From: Lysinibacillus odysseyi
GTDB lineage: Bacteria; Bacillota; Bacilli; Bacillales_A; Planococcaceae
Direction of reading: 5' to 3'
Assembly: GCA_014595895.1 (NCBI GenBank)
Contig: JABUKB010000001.1
Coordinates: 1,178,001 to 1,242,000 of the forward strand
Length of the DNA: 64,000 nt
Positions 26,924-36,159 of the stretch are shown here, piece by piece. The notes under the pieces were generated by a model that had not been told where the DNA came from, did not search any database, and worked only from the letters and a program-made list of their open reading frames with translations. Position 1 is the first letter of the stretch. Each line of letters opens with the position of its first letter. The position numbers and the translations under genes were made by a program.

Positions 26924-27310
26924 ATGGAATATCGGCGTGAAATCGCAGTGGTGTATACGATAGATGAAGTCACGGCAAAGTTGAACAATATACGCGGGCA
27001 CGGCTTTTCAGAGCATGAAATCCATCTCTTTGCCAAAGATATCCGCCCGCTTCATTCCTTAAAAATGTACACAGACTTGGATATTCACCAAGCCGGCACA
27101 ATGATTGATCACATTTTTAGTATTTTCCTGCGACAATCGATCTATGCCGTTTGCTTACGCCATCTTGACTTTTCGCATGAGGAAGTTACCCATTATAGCC
27201 ATTGTATTGAACAAGGTGCCATTGTCATTGTGGCGCAGCATGAGTTTCCCTTTGAAAAAGAACCAAAAAAACAGCGTAAAGCACTCACTGTTTCAAACGT
27301 CCCAAAATAA
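26924..27310 (+). CDS. General stress protein 17M (YflT)-like
   Basis: About 128 residues from the ATG at 26924, eight bases after AAAGGTG. The N-terminal half (REIAVVYTIDEVTAKLNNIRG...EIHLFAKD) has the glycine-zipper-free 17M fold, with an internal HCIEQGAIVIVAQ strand. Bacillus relatives belong to the sigma-B regulon. No clear sigma-B promoter was found here, but an rsbKMY set is elsewhere in the window. Function unknown. Confidence 0.7.
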   Translation: MEYRREIAVVYTIDEVTAKLNNIRGHGFSEHEIHLFAKDIRPLHSLKMYTDLDIHQAGTMIDHIFSIFLRQSIYAVCLRHLDFSHEEVTHYSHCIEQGAIVIVAQHEFPFEKEPKKQRKALTVSNVPK

Positions 27311-27347
27311 AAGGCAGCTCAGGAAAAATGAGTTGCCTTCTTTTTTT
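27309..27347. terminator. Bidirectional terminator
   Basis: AAGGCAGCTCA / TGAGTTGCCTT stem, T7 on the plus strand and an A/T-rich tail on the minus strand. It serves both convergent genes. Confidence 0.82.
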
Positions 27348-27349
27348 GA

Positions 27350-28630
27350 TTAAAAATGCTCCGAGACCCATTCCTTGAAAATTGCAAAGTCTTGGTATAC
27401 TTGCTGTTTATAATGCAGGGACTGAGAAATCGCTTGCTCAACAAATAGAGCAGGACTTCGATTAATCTGTGCTAAAATTTCTTTCTCGCTTTGGTACGTG
27501 AATACATCGGTATAATCCATATCCGCACGTGCATGGATTTTGGCTGCTATTTGCCCCATGCATTTAGCGGTACTTTCATAATCCTCTATCGATTTATAAT
27601 GCTTCGGCTTGACTTTCTTTTTATACGGCGAGCGTTCCCGTATATAATATTCGACACCCTCCATTGTTACATACTGCAGATGCGGGTCTTCCAAATGGTG
27701 CATCGCGCGCTGCGTGCCGACAACGCGTGCCCCTTGATGCTCAAAGTACTGCCAGAACTTTTCATGGTACGGCAAAAAATACGCAGGAATCGCGGTACGC
27801 ACTTCTTTCATTTCTAACACCAAATCTTCTTCGCCCGCTGCGTCCTTTCCTTCTACCAAAATGTAATAACGTTTTAAGCCAATGGAGGCCGTCCCGGATC
27901 CGTGTTTAACTGCGATATCACGAATTCTATATTGCGGAAGCACGGACACAATGGACGAAAACTCCTCTGCTGATATATGCTCTATTTCCTCACTCCATTT
28001 AAATACGCGGTCCCCGTCTTTCACTTCGGTTACATCTTCCAGAAAATGTGTACGCTTGCGTTTTTCTAGTTTACGCAACAACTTGTGAATGGGACCGCTT
28101 GTATTTTCCTTTGTCAGCATAAACGTGAAAGCATCGTCTTTTTGTTGCTCAAAACGTTTTAGCTGCTTTATGTAACTAGTTAAAAATTGAGACATGACAC
28201 GTCGCTGGGTCGTTTCTTCTATGAGCTGCTCATCCATATACAGCCCCATACTTACCGTCATACGAATCAAATCATAAAGATAAGAGCCTACGTACCCTTC
28301 GTCAAAGTCATTGACATCATATACGATATCGCCGTTTTCATTTTGAAAGGCACCGAAATTGTCCATATGCATATCCCCCATAATCCACGTTGGATGTGCC
28401 TCATCTGAATGGAAAATCGATGGAGATTTCGTCATATCGTAATAAAATAAATAGGCTGAGCCCCGGTAAAACCGAAAAGGACTCTCCAGCATCTTTCCAT
28501 ATTTGATCTTCCGTTCTGCATGCGATAACTGCATGCATATATGATCGAATTCATTTAAAATGGTTTCTACTTGTTGTTGGCGTAAGTGCTGCCGTGTATC
28601 TTTGACACGATGCAATAAGGTTTCTTCCAT
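27350..28630 (-). CDS. DUF2252-family kinase-like protein
   Basis: 426 residues from the ATG at 28630 (MEETLLHR), six bases after AGGGAGG. The upstream in-frame extension lacks a ribosome binding site. DUF2252 motifs are FYRGSAYLFYYD, WIMGDMHMDNFG, YDVNDFDEGYVG and IAAKIHARAD. The HxDN-like and DFD motifs resemble aminoglycoside phosphotransferase-type kinases, so phosphotransfer is possible but unproven. Monocistronic with terminator downstream. Confidence 0.85.
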   Translation of the reverse strand: MEETLLHRVKDTRQHLRQQQVETILNEFDHICMQLSHAERKIKYGKMLESPFRFYRGSAYLFYYDMTKSPSIFHSDEAHPTWIMGDMHMDNFGAFQNENGDIVYDVNDFDEGYVGSYLYDLIRMTVSMGLYMDEQLIEETTQRRVMSQFLTSYIKQLKRFEQQKDDAFTFMLTKENTSGPIHKLLRKLEKRKRTHFLEDVTEVKDGDRVFKWSEEIEHISAEEFSSIVSVLPQYRIRDIAVKHGSGTASIGLKRYYILVEGKDAAGEEDLVLEMKEVRTAIPAYFLPYHEKFWQYFEHQGARVVGTQRAMHHLEDPHLQYVTMEGVEYYIRERSPYKKKVKPKHYKSIEDYESTAKCMGQIAAKIHARADMDYTDVFTYQSEKEILAQINRSPALFVEQAISQSLHYKQQVYQDFAIFKEWVSEHF

Positions 28631-28704
28631 CCTCATCCCTCCCTGTATCTCTATTTTACGATGAATGACTTTCTTTTGTCTAAAAACATCCATCTATTTC
28701 CATG

Positions 28705-28733
28705 AAAAAATGCATACAATAATTGTATGCATT
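28705..28733 (-). terminator. Terminator of the germinant receptor operon
   Basis: Perfect stem AATGCATACAA / TTGTATGCATT with TTTTTTC tail on the minus strand, directly after the dif-like sequence. Confidence 0.8.
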
Positions 28734-28735
28734 CA

Positions 28736-28755
28736 AGTTTACATAATAATATTAT
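28736..28755. repeat. dif-like 20-mer, copy 1
   Basis: AGTTTACATAATAATATTAT. Its first 12 bases equal the XerD-side arm plus one spacer base of the Bacillus dif site, and the full 20-mer recurs exactly at 39452. The XerC-side arm does not match. The stop codon of the GerC gene lies inside it. Confidence 0.5.
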
Positions 28756-29888
28756 CTAATGGTTTCTTTATATTCTTTACGTCCAGCCTGTACTCTTGCA
28801 ACGTGGATCTGAATATCCCCGAGACTCTCTTCTGTCAATGGGATTTGCCCTTTGTCCTGCAGCCGTTTCCAGGCTTTTACATCATGCCTGTATAACTGCT
28901 CAGACAAGCGATAAATATCTGCTCCCTCTTCCAAGGCTACTTTATACGTATCCCGGATTTGTTTTTCCACTTGCTCTTGTACGGTTTTTTTAATGTCCTC
29001 AGTGGTAAGAGACTTATAAAGACTAATAAGATTTGCTATTGCCTCAAACTGGATATCAAACGTTACAGAGGAATCGGTAACAATAGGTTTCACTTTTACT
29101 TGAATATTCGTTAGGGCAACCGATATATTTTTGTCTGTTGGTGTGGAGAAAGTAGAACGTACGGTTTGATTGGTCATCCACTGCAAGCCTTGTACTTCCT
29201 CCCCTTTGATGATTCCTTTTACTGTATCTGGTGTAACTACGGTAACACCGCTTACCTTGGTCATTTCTCTGTTCTTTTTCTTTTGGGAAGAAAAGTTTTT
29301 CTTTAGCTCTACTAGCGGGATTCTCGCTTCATAGCTTGGCTCATTTAAGCCGATGATGAATTGGCGCAGACTGAGAGGTTTAATTACAGAAAGCTGTTGA
29401 AAAGAATTGAGCGGATCAGACAGTTTCGACAGGGAAATGGCCCGGTTAATGACCGGTACGCTTAACATAACATCCTTTACAGGATCTTCTGTACTATATA
29501 CCCAGGTATTGTAGCGGGTATTATGAAAACGGATAAAGGTATCAACGACCTTACTTCCCTGCCCCGCAGCTAGGGCTTCCTGAGAAAAAAGCAGATAAGA
29601 AAAATGCCCCCAAAACAATTCCTGATCAAGAGATTCATATAACTCGTGTACAGCGTCTGCAATACTAGAACCCGTAGCTCTTCCAACTTCTGCCTGCACA
29701 GCATCTGGATTGGCTGGTTGTTCACCTTTGGCAATGATGGAAAAATCAATAATTTGTGCATATACAATATATTCCTCGTCTTGAAAGTCCACCCCTAATC
29801 CATGTAAATAAAGCATCCTTTCCGGTTCTTTGACGTCCCAGCAACCTGCCAGGAAAAGGGGGATCAAAAAAATCCAGTATTTCTTCAC
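28752..29888 (-). CDS. GerA-family germinant receptor subunit C (Ger(x)C lipoprotein)
   Basis: 378 residues. Signal peptide with lipobox LAGC followed by WDVKEPERM, the standard start of Ger(x)C proteins. The rest is the three-domain extracytoplasmic lipoprotein, ending in VARVQAGRKEYK. It sits in the outer leaflet of the spore inner membrane as part of the A-B-C receptor complex. GTG start after GAAGGGGG, overlapping the end of the A-subunit gene by four bases. Length is normal for the family. Confidence 0.9.
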   Translation of the reverse strand: MKKYWIFLIPLFLAGCWDVKEPERMLYLHGLGVDFQDEEYIVYAQIIDFSIIAKGEQPANPDAVQAEVGRATGSSIADAVHELYESLDQELFWGHFSYLLFSQEALAAGQGSKVVDTFIRFHNTRYNTWVYSTEDPVKDVMLSVPVINRAISLSKLSDPLNSFQQLSVIKPLSLRQFIIGLNEPSYEARIPLVELKKNFSSQKKKNREMTKVSGVTVVTPDTVKGIIKGEEVQGLQWMTNQTVRSTFSTPTDKNISVALTNIQVKVKPIVTDSSVTFDIQFEAIANLISLYKSLTTEDIKKTVQEQVEKQIRDTYKVALEEGADIYRLSEQLYRHDVKAWKRLQDKGQIPLTEESLGDIQIHVARVQAGRKEYKETIR

Positions 29889-31306
29889 GAAGAGGACCCC
29901 CTTCTCGTTTTATCCTTTGTTTTTAGGGGACCTGGACGTGTGTTATATTGCTCGCCTGGTAGCCTGAAAAGAGTTTTTGTAATGGTAGACATATTGATAT
30001 TTGCTGGCAGGTTCAGGTAAGGCACGCCAAAGATACGAATATTGGCCAAATACGTTAAGAGTGCAAAAAGGGAAAGAAAAAAACCAAAAAGACCAAAGAA
30101 TGCGGTCATTACTATGAACAGCAAACGTAATATGCCTACAGCCGTTACTAAAGACTGATTGACTGCTGTATACGAGGCAATAACCGAAGTGGCGATGATC
30201 ACAATCATTGCAGGACTCGTAATACCAGCACGAATCGCTGCATCTCCAATAATCAGCCCGCCCACTACACCAATGGTAGTACCGATAGGAGTCGGCAACC
30301 TAAGTCCTGCTTCTCGGAATAGCTCAAACAGAAAGATCATAATAATCATCTCAAGAGCAGACGGTAGCGGCAACCCGATATTGGACTGCACGACAGTAGC
30401 GAGCAATTGAAGTGGCAATTGATTTTGGTGAAACGTAGTCAACGCCAACCAAAAAGCCGGCAATAAAATTCCGATCATAACACTCGCGAGTCGTAATAGA
30501 CGTTCAAGTGAGCCATACAACACAGGATAATCATCGTCTTCTCCTGTTTTTAATAGCATGGAGAAATTAATGGGGGTAACATTGGCATAAGCTACACCGT
30601 CAACCAAAATAATAAATCGACCACGCGCCAAAATTTGAACCGCATAATCAGGTCGTCCTGTATAGTCCATCAATGGGAAAAGATAGCTCTTCTTATTGAT
30701 CTGCTCCATTAATAAATCACCGCTAAAAACAATATCCATGTCAACTTTTTTGAGCTGATTTTTCAGTTCTTCTAAAATGTCCAAATTGGCAACATCCTCT
30801 AAATACAAAATGGCCACTTCCGTGTCCGAACGCTGACCAATGGTGAGTTTTTCCACATATAAAGAAGGAGTCGGCAAGCGCTTGCGAATGAGCGCAATGT
30901 TGACTGCTAAATCCTCAATGAAATTATCGCGGGGTCCCTTTACCGCTACTTCTGTCCGTGTTTCCTCCGGTTGGCGATTCGGTTTATTAGCAATATTAAC
31001 TGATAACAGCAAGGATAAATGTTCTACATATAACAGCAGATTCCCTTTATAAACGAGTGGAATCACTGGCTCAATAGATGTATGTTTCTGTAGGCCAGGC
31101 AAATGCAACTGTTGAAGCAAGTCTTCAGGTATGCTATTCATGTCAAGTGCCGTAAGCCGTGGGATGATCACTTCCTGCAGCATTTGGTCATTAATCATTG
31201 CCTCGCAAAAGATAAATAATACAGGCTGCTGATTAAAATAATAGGTTTGAAATTTGACATCACCGGAGCCTTGAAAAGTTTGCTGTAACGTTTCTTTTTG
31301 TATCAT
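29885..31306 (-). CDS. GerA-family germinant receptor subunit A
   Basis: 473 residues. An N-terminal soluble domain (about 1-245, includes DNFIEDLAVNIALIRKRL) is followed by five or six membrane segments. GRFIILVDG and the segments LRLPTPIGTTIGVVGGLIIGDAAI are typical GerAA sequence. This subunit forms the ion-channel core of spore nutrient receptors. It overlaps the B-subunit gene by four bases (ATGA) and is followed by subunit C. The C-terminal tail is basic and short. Confidence 0.9.
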   Translation of the reverse strand: MIQKETLQQTFQGSGDVKFQTYYFNQQPVLFIFCEAMINDQMLQEVIIPRLTALDMNSIPEDLLQQLHLPGLQKHTSIEPVIPLVYKGNLLLYVEHLSLLLSVNIANKPNRQPEETRTEVAVKGPRDNFIEDLAVNIALIRKRLPTPSLYVEKLTIGQRSDTEVAILYLEDVANLDILEELKNQLKKVDMDIVFSGDLLMEQINKKSYLFPLMDYTGRPDYAVQILARGRFIILVDGVAYANVTPINFSMLLKTGEDDDYPVLYGSLERLLRLASVMIGILLPAFWLALTTFHQNQLPLQLLATVVQSNIGLPLPSALEMIIMIFLFELFREAGLRLPTPIGTTIGVVGGLIIGDAAIRAGITSPAMIVIIATSVIASYTAVNQSLVTAVGILRLLFIVMTAFFGLFGFFLSLFALLTYLANIRIFGVPYLNLPANINMSTITKTLFRLPGEQYNTRPGPLKTKDKTRRGSSS

Positions 31307-32388
31307 ACATTCCCCCGCCTTGTTCCTGAAATTATTGCCGCCAAAACTAGTACGATGGATAAAATAGATAAATAAATGACAGTGATTACCGGAAAATAGT
31401 GTTGATTCACTTTTAAAAAGAAAGCATCATCCAATAAAGCGAGAAGCAAGCAAATTATTACAAACGGTGGTCCGATATAAGACCAAATCTTCTTTTTTTC
31501 TTGGGCAATGTTGCATAAATCCACAATAATATATAAAAGCAGCCCCACTCGGATAAAGGTTCCTGTCAGCCACTGATAAACGGAAAGAAAGTCAACATTT
31601 TCAATAAAGCGCCCGAGTGAAGCAAGACCCCATTCCTCATAGGCTGGGTAGCGTTGTTTGGCTGCCTCTATTGGACCAAACTCCGTAATCGCGCCGATTA
31701 GAGGTCCCAAGGTCAGCCCCATCAAAATAAACAACATAATGGCAAAATGATACCAGCGAAACGGCCCTTTCATATGCTGCTGTAAAAATAATAGCAACAC
31801 CAGCTCTGTAAAGCCCGAAGCCGGATAGATCATGCTGCGCAACACGGGCTCCCACCCATGTTCCAAAAAAGGACGGAGAAGTATAATATCTTTTACCTTG
31901 CCATTGACAAATGCAACGAAAAAGCCAAATACGACTACCCCGAAGAGCACGACTGCATTGACAATGGTTAATGTCGTCATATTGGTGCCGATGAGAAATA
32001 ATAACAGCACAGTATAGACGCCTAACAGTACAATCGCTGGTGTTTCAGGTAAAAAGGTCGTATTGATCCACAGCAATGTTTCTTGCATTGTAAATGCTGC
32101 TAGAAGGATGCAAAAAAGGATGACACTATAGATAATGATAGAGGCCGGTATAGCCCCGATAGTTTGTTTTAACCAGTCCTTGATAGACTGCTGTTTAGAA
32201 ACTTTATGAATATAAAGCAACAGTAACAGCCATGGAATCAAAAGAACTGCACTGAGGATGACAGACATCCAGCTATCTCTGCCGCCAACTTGCAATAAAG
32301 CAGGAATAATCGTGACGTGGTTTTTTAATCCAATCACCGTCATCGAAAATAAAATCATATAGAAAACACTAACTTTCACAGCGGACAT
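31303..32388 (-). CDS. GerA-family germinant receptor subunit B (GerAB permease-like)
   Basis: 361 residues with ten membrane segments of the APC-type endospore germination permease family, the likely nutrient-binding subunit. The first segment SVFYMILFSMTVIG and the loop VGGRDSW are family-typical. AGAGG precedes the ATG. It is the first gene of the operon, giving the order B-A-C instead of the usual A-B-C. A sigma-G-like promoter is upstream. The specific germinant cannot be inferred. Confidence 0.88.
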   Translation of the reverse strand: MSAVKVSVFYMILFSMTVIGLKNHVTIIPALLQVGGRDSWMSVILSAVLLIPWLLLLLYIHKVSKQQSIKDWLKQTIGAIPASIIIYSVILFCILLAAFTMQETLLWINTTFLPETPAIVLLGVYTVLLLFLIGTNMTTLTIVNAVVLFGVVVFGFFVAFVNGKVKDIILLRPFLEHGWEPVLRSMIYPASGFTELVLLLFLQQHMKGPFRWYHFAIMLFILMGLTLGPLIGAITEFGPIEAAKQRYPAYEEWGLASLGRFIENVDFLSVYQWLTGTFIRVGLLLYIIVDLCNIAQEKKKIWSYIGPPFVIICLLLALLDDAFFLKVNQHYFPVITVIYLSILSIVLVLAAIISGTRRGNV

Positions 32389-32421
32389 ACTAAAAACCTC
32401 TAATCTACTAGATCTTTCTTA

Positions 32422-32452
32422 TACTATGCGCTAAAGAGTGGTAATCTATACG
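32422..32452 (-). promoter_or_regulatory. Candidate sigma-G promoter of the ger operon
   Basis: Minus strand CGTATA, 18 bases, CATAGTA, about 35 bases before the first ger start. This is one mismatch in each element from the forespore sigma-G consensus (TGNATA / CATANTA). Confidence 0.5.
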
Positions 32453-32485
32453 TTATTTGTCAAGCCCATTGCTGAATAAGACCAT

Positions 32486-32528
32486 AAAAAAAAGTGTAGG
32501 CAAAGCCAACGAGTGGCTTTGTCTACAC
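32486..32528 (-). terminator. Strong minus-strand terminator with no gene upstream of it
   Basis: Stem GTGTAGACAAAGCCA / TGGCTTTGCCTACAC (near-perfect) with T8 tail. No coding gene on the minus strand precedes it for 400 bases. A second hairpin GACTCCT / AGGAGTC (32534-32555) lies next to it. Confidence 0.75.
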
Positions 32529-32562
32529 AATGGTGACTCCTGTAAAGAGAGGAGTCTTGTTA

Positions 32563-32797
32563 GATGTTCTTTACGGTATACTTTTATTTAATTTGTGTTA
32601 CGACTTTACTAAAGTTTGACAAAAAGATTGTTTACTTCGTTTTTCGTCCACAACTTGCTCTACTTCAAAAATCTTCGTTAAAGCATTGGTACTCTTACGG
32701 GTGTTCTGGGTCAATCAATTGCTTATTCGTGTAACTCGGACGAATGCACAAACGAAGCTATTGGAAACGCAAAATTTTTATACCGTAATAGAACATC
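32563..32797. mobile_element. 235-bp element with terminal inverted repeats (MITE or IS remnant)
   Basis: Left end GATGTTCTTTACGGTATA (32563-32580) and right end TATACCGTAATAGAACATC (32779-32797) are inverted copies differing by one inserted A. Inside, the minus strand shows protein-like pieces in two frames (SYTNKQLIDPEHP and KSTNALTKIFEVEQVV). This fits a deletion derivative of an insertion sequence. No target duplication is certain. Confidence 0.5.
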
Positions 32798-32925
32798 TTT
32801 ACTATAACATCATTATTCAGAAAATTCAAGTATTTATTTTTAAAAAAAGAAAAAAACTTATTTATTTCTATCTTTTCATGAAATTCGCTATACTAAGGAG
32901 AGATAATGCGGTACGGAGGTAAACC

Positions 32926-34284
32926 ATGCTTAAAATAAAACAGATAGATTTTATAAAAGTTGTCTATGATGAATCACTATCTCATCATATTTTTTCCATT
33001 GCCAATATTACGTTTTCCAATTACCCGCCTATTATGGGAGCGTTGCTTTATTGGCAGAAGAATACAGATGAAGAGGATTATACACCTGAAGGAGATTATA
33101 AATTTTTTTATGATATGGCGAATGCCACGTATTTTGCAGCGGTGAAGTTCCCGAAACATGTACGCCTTACACATGACCAAAGGCAGGAGCTCGCTTATAT
33201 TTTATTGGAAGAGCGCGGTTTTGCGGGCTCTTATAGTTTTTCGACTCACAAAAGCCGGAAAAAGCACTACGCATTGAAAGAAAGTTTTGAATCGCTTGTT
33301 TTTCCCGAGAACTTTCACGCTAAAGACATTCCGGCATCGATTGCATCAGTCGTTACAGAAGCAGAAATTGAGCAGATTTTACAAAGCCATCCGCATTATG
33401 ACCGTGTTTTTATCCAGGACTATGCAAAATGGCGTTACCAAGCGGCACGGTTGCATCCAAATGATTTAAAAAACTATATAACGTACCTTGATTTTCATGT
33501 GTTATGTGCATTGAATCCTTATTTAACGGAGCCGTATTTAATTGAACATTTACCGCATGTAAACTTCGAAATGCTAGCGAGTAATTATTCCGTGCTAAGC
33601 CGCTTGTCCGAACCGTTTCGGCATTACATGTACAAACAGCTCCCTACTGAGCTAGCGGAGGAATTGCGGGAATTTTTAGAAACGGATGATATCCAGCCAG
33701 AGCCGCTAGAAGAATTTATGCCGATTCAAGAGGAAGAGGAACCCATCGATTACTTGTTCTTCACGTATGATCGCGGGGCTTATAAATGGGCTGGCAGTGA
33801 GCATTTAGTAAAAGGTATCCCTTCTTTAGCCGCGCAGCGTTACGACCACTACGGCTATTTGAAGCACACAAACAAAGAAATGGATCAGTTGATGCAATCC
33901 TTCTCACAGGAACAGCATGAGCTTCTAAGCTATACGTTGGATTTACACTGGCTGCACAGATACCGCAATGAACTGAATTGGTCGCTCATTTGTCAATACA
34001 ATCCACATTTAACTACCGAATTTTTACTTGCTCACTTGAAATTGATTGATTTTGAGGCGCTTGGCAATAATACACAGTGCGAGCTCTCTGAAAGCTTTAT
34101 TGATAAGTATATGAATAAATTCAACCATAAAAAGGTCGTGCCACTCGTAATTCGTCACTTAACAGAGCATCTGTACCTTACGTATAAAGATAAGATTATT
34201 GTCAATACCCAGCTACTGCATGAATACGGGGACTTGCTGGATGATGAGCAGTTTTTACTCATTCAAAATATATTGGAACCGTAA
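32926..34284 (+). CDS. Hypothetical protein with two internal NPxLT repeats
   Basis: 452 residues, soluble, rich in aromatic, His and Leu residues. Two similar segments occur: CALNPYLTEPYLIEHLPHVN (about residue 193) and CQYNPHLTTEFLLAHLKLID (about residue 360), each followed by LSE about 20 residues later. They suggest an internal duplication of helical units separated by an acidic linker (PLEEFMPIQEEEEP). GGAGG precedes the ATG. No family recognised, and no partner gene in the same direction. Confidence 0.65.
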   Translation: MLKIKQIDFIKVVYDESLSHHIFSIANITFSNYPPIMGALLYWQKNTDEEDYTPEGDYKFFYDMANATYFAAVKFPKHVRLTHDQRQELAYILLEERGFAGSYSFSTHKSRKKHYALKESFESLVFPENFHAKDIPASIASVVTEAEIEQILQSHPHYDRVFIQDYAKWRYQAARLHPNDLKNYITYLDFHVLCALNPYLTEPYLIEHLPHVNFEMLASNYSVLSRLSEPFRHYMYKQLPTELAEELREFLETDDIQPEPLEEFMPIQEEEEPIDYLFFTYDRGAYKWAGSEHLVKGIPSLAAQRYDHYGYLKHTNKEMDQLMQSFSQEQHELLSYTLDLHWLHRYRNELNWSLICQYNPHLTTEFLLAHLKLIDFEALGNNTQCELSESFIDKYMNKFNHKKVVPLVIRHLTEHLYLTYKDKIIVNTQLLHEYGDLLDDEQFLLIQNILEP

Positions 34285-34310
34285 AACAAGCTGGCTTATT
34301 AAACATACAA

Positions 34311-34343
34311 TAACTACCTATCCGTCAATTTGATAGGTAGTTA
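34311..34343. terminator. Hairpin between convergent genes
   Basis: Perfect 12-bp arms TAACTACCTATC / GATAGGTAGTTA. No good T-tract on either strand, so termination is uncertain. Confidence 0.4.
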
Positions 34344-34427
34344 TGAAAATTGTTTATGATATGCTTCCTTCTTTTTTGCCTGATCATTTATTAAGAAGGG
34401 TTATTATTAGGGTTTTACTTCAAAAGG

Positions 34428-35528
34428 CTAATTGGACTTAATGCCAGCTCCACATAGAGGAATGACAATACTTTCATCTTTTCCTTTTTTATATTGTAAG
34501 TACCCCGCATAATTAATGGCGGAGGTAATTTCTACGTAGAATCCTTTAGCGGCAAGTTTTTCGCGAGCGTCTGCAATAGCCTCTTCGCCAATTGTGAGGA
34601 TGGTGCCTTCTGTTTCTCGAATGGCTGCTAATATTTGCCGTGATCTTGTTGGTGCTGCAATCGCAATCCCCTCTGCTAATGTCCCTTGATTGGTAACTGG
34701 TTCTGCTATCTTCTCCTGGTTTTCAAAGGCTTTCGCCAGTGGTGCACAATTCTCCGCTTGAATAGCTACAATTTTTGGCATGCGCTCAATTTGATTCGCC
34801 TTTAGCAGCTCCTTGAATCCATAATATACCCCTAGCACCAATGTTCCGTTTCCTACTGGGACAATCACTGTATCGGGAGCTTTTTTTAATTGCTCAAAAA
34901 TTTCAAAAGCATATGTTTTTGTTCCTTCATAAAAATAAGGATTATAGACATGACTGGCATAAAAAATTTGTTGTTCTTTCACCGCTAGTTGTGCCGCTGC
35001 TGCCACATCTTCTCGCGTTCCTTGAATGGCTTTCACCGTTGCGCCGTGCGCTTCAATTTGGGCTAATTTTTTTGGTGAAGTATCTGCACTCACATAGACA
35101 TCACATTCAATCCCGGCTCTGGCACTATAAGCTGCAATAGCTGTTCCCGCATTTCCACTGCTGTCTGCAATCATCTTTTTTACGCCAAGTTGCTTCGCCA
35201 AGGTTACGAGAACAGCAGCGCCCCGATCTTTAAAGGAAAGTGTAGGCATCATGTACTCTACTTTTACAAATGCATGTTGCTCTGCTTCATCTAATACAAG
35301 CAGCGGCGTTTGTCCTTCGCCGAGGGTTACAGATGACCAGCCTAGTAAATCTTCTCCTGCATCCATGGAAGAAGCATACCGCCACATCGATGGATGGCTT
35401 GTCCATTCATTATTTTTTAAACCATTTTTTCCTTTTAGTAAGTTCAGTAGCCCGCCACATTCGCATTTCCATCGCGTTTCCTGAATGGGATAGGTTTCAG
35501 TGCATACGGAACAGATATAATTGGTCAT
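34428..35528 (-). CDS. Threonine synthase-like PLP enzyme
   Basis: 366 residues from the ATG at 35528, preceded by GGAGG. An N-terminal zinc ribbon (CSVC and CECGG, residues 6-27) is typical of threonine synthase-type proteins. The PLP lysine is in SFKDRG, the substrate loop is SSGNAGT and the phosphate-binding loop is GNGTLV. It belongs to fold-type II beta-eliminating enzymes. The upstream RidA partner, which removes reactive enamines formed by such enzymes, suggests degradation of an amino acid such as threonine or serine. A classical biosynthetic role is less likely without hom/thrB nearby. Confidence 0.8.
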   Translation of the reverse strand: MTNYICSVCTETYPIQETRWKCECGGLLNLLKGKNGLKNNEWTSHPSMWRYASSMDAGEDLLGWSSVTLGEGQTPLLVLDEAEQHAFVKVEYMMPTLSFKDRGAAVLVTLAKQLGVKKMIADSSGNAGTAIAAYSARAGIECDVYVSADTSPKKLAQIEAHGATVKAIQGTREDVAAAAQLAVKEQQIFYASHVYNPYFYEGTKTYAFEIFEQLKKAPDTVIVPVGNGTLVLGVYYGFKELLKANQIERMPKIVAIQAENCAPLAKAFENQEKIAEPVTNQGTLAEGIAIAAPTRSRQILAAIRETEGTILTIGEEAIADAREKLAAKGFYVEITSAINYAGYLQYKKGKDESIVIPLCGAGIKSN

Positions 35529-35542
35529 TTTCACCGCCTCCA

Positions 35543-35920
35543 TTACTCAATATAAGCAATTGCTTCGATTTCAATCTTAAAGCCAAAATGCAATTCTCTT
35601 GTTGGCACAACTGTTCTTGCAGGTTTATGTGCACCAAAGAATTGTTCATACACGCTATTTACTTGATTCCACAGTGCTACATCTGGAATGTACAGGGTCA
35701 TGCGTAGAACTTGTTCTTTTTTACTGCCAGCTGCATGGAGGATGGATTCGACATTCTTCAGCGCTTGCCATGTTTCCTCTTCAATTGTTCCAAATTTCTT
35801 TTCACTTGTTTCAGGATCTATAGCAAACTGCCCTGAAACATACACCGTACCACTATGAATGGTCGCCAAAGCATAGTGACCATTTGATTTTAAATTGCCA
35901 ACTTCAAATAAACTTTTCAT
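35543..35920 (-). CDS. ridA: RidA-family reactive enamine/imine deaminase
   Basis: About 125 residues from the ATG at 35920 (MKSLFEVG), preceded by AAAGGGAT. An in-frame extension to 35995 has no ribosome binding site. The family strands GTVYVSGQFAIDPET and KPARTVVPTRELHFGFKIEIEAIAYIE (spread over the C-terminus) are present, with the key Arg in PART. RidA hydrolyses 2-aminoacrylate and related imines. It stands 14 bases before the PLP enzyme in one operon, opposite the TrmB regulator. Confidence 0.85.
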   Translation of the reverse strand: MKSLFEVGNLKSNGHYALATIHSGTVYVSGQFAIDPETSEKKFGTIEEETWQALKNVESILHAAGSKKEQVLRMTLYIPDVALWNQVNSVYEQFFGAHKPARTVVPTRELHFGFKIEIEAIAYIE

Positions 35921-36069
35921 ATCCCTTTGTCCCCTTTTTCTGAAAATTACATATAACTCCCCTATTATGTATCCAGGTTTTTCTGCATTTTTCATACTGA
36001 AATGTGCCTTATCATCCCCATGAGTGCAGATACGCTAATGCAGCAGCACCCTAAACATACATGCTTCAT

Positions 36070-36099
36070 TAATAGTTACTACTATAATAGTAACTATTA
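36070..36099. promoter_or_regulatory. Perfect palindrome between ridA and trmB, likely TrmB operator
   Basis: Arms TAATAGTTACTA / TAGTAACTATTA, 12 bp each around CTATAA. It lies between the divergent starts at 35920 and 36160. Confidence 0.72.
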
Positions 36100-36159
36100 A
36101 ATTGTAAAATGTAAATATTTTCGTTAAGCTATTAGTATTGAACGTTTGGAGGAATCACT

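Noticed and set aside
28736-28755. True chromosomal dif site
   Set aside because: Only the XerD-side arm matches and the XerC-side arm is not recognisable. Reported only as dif-like.
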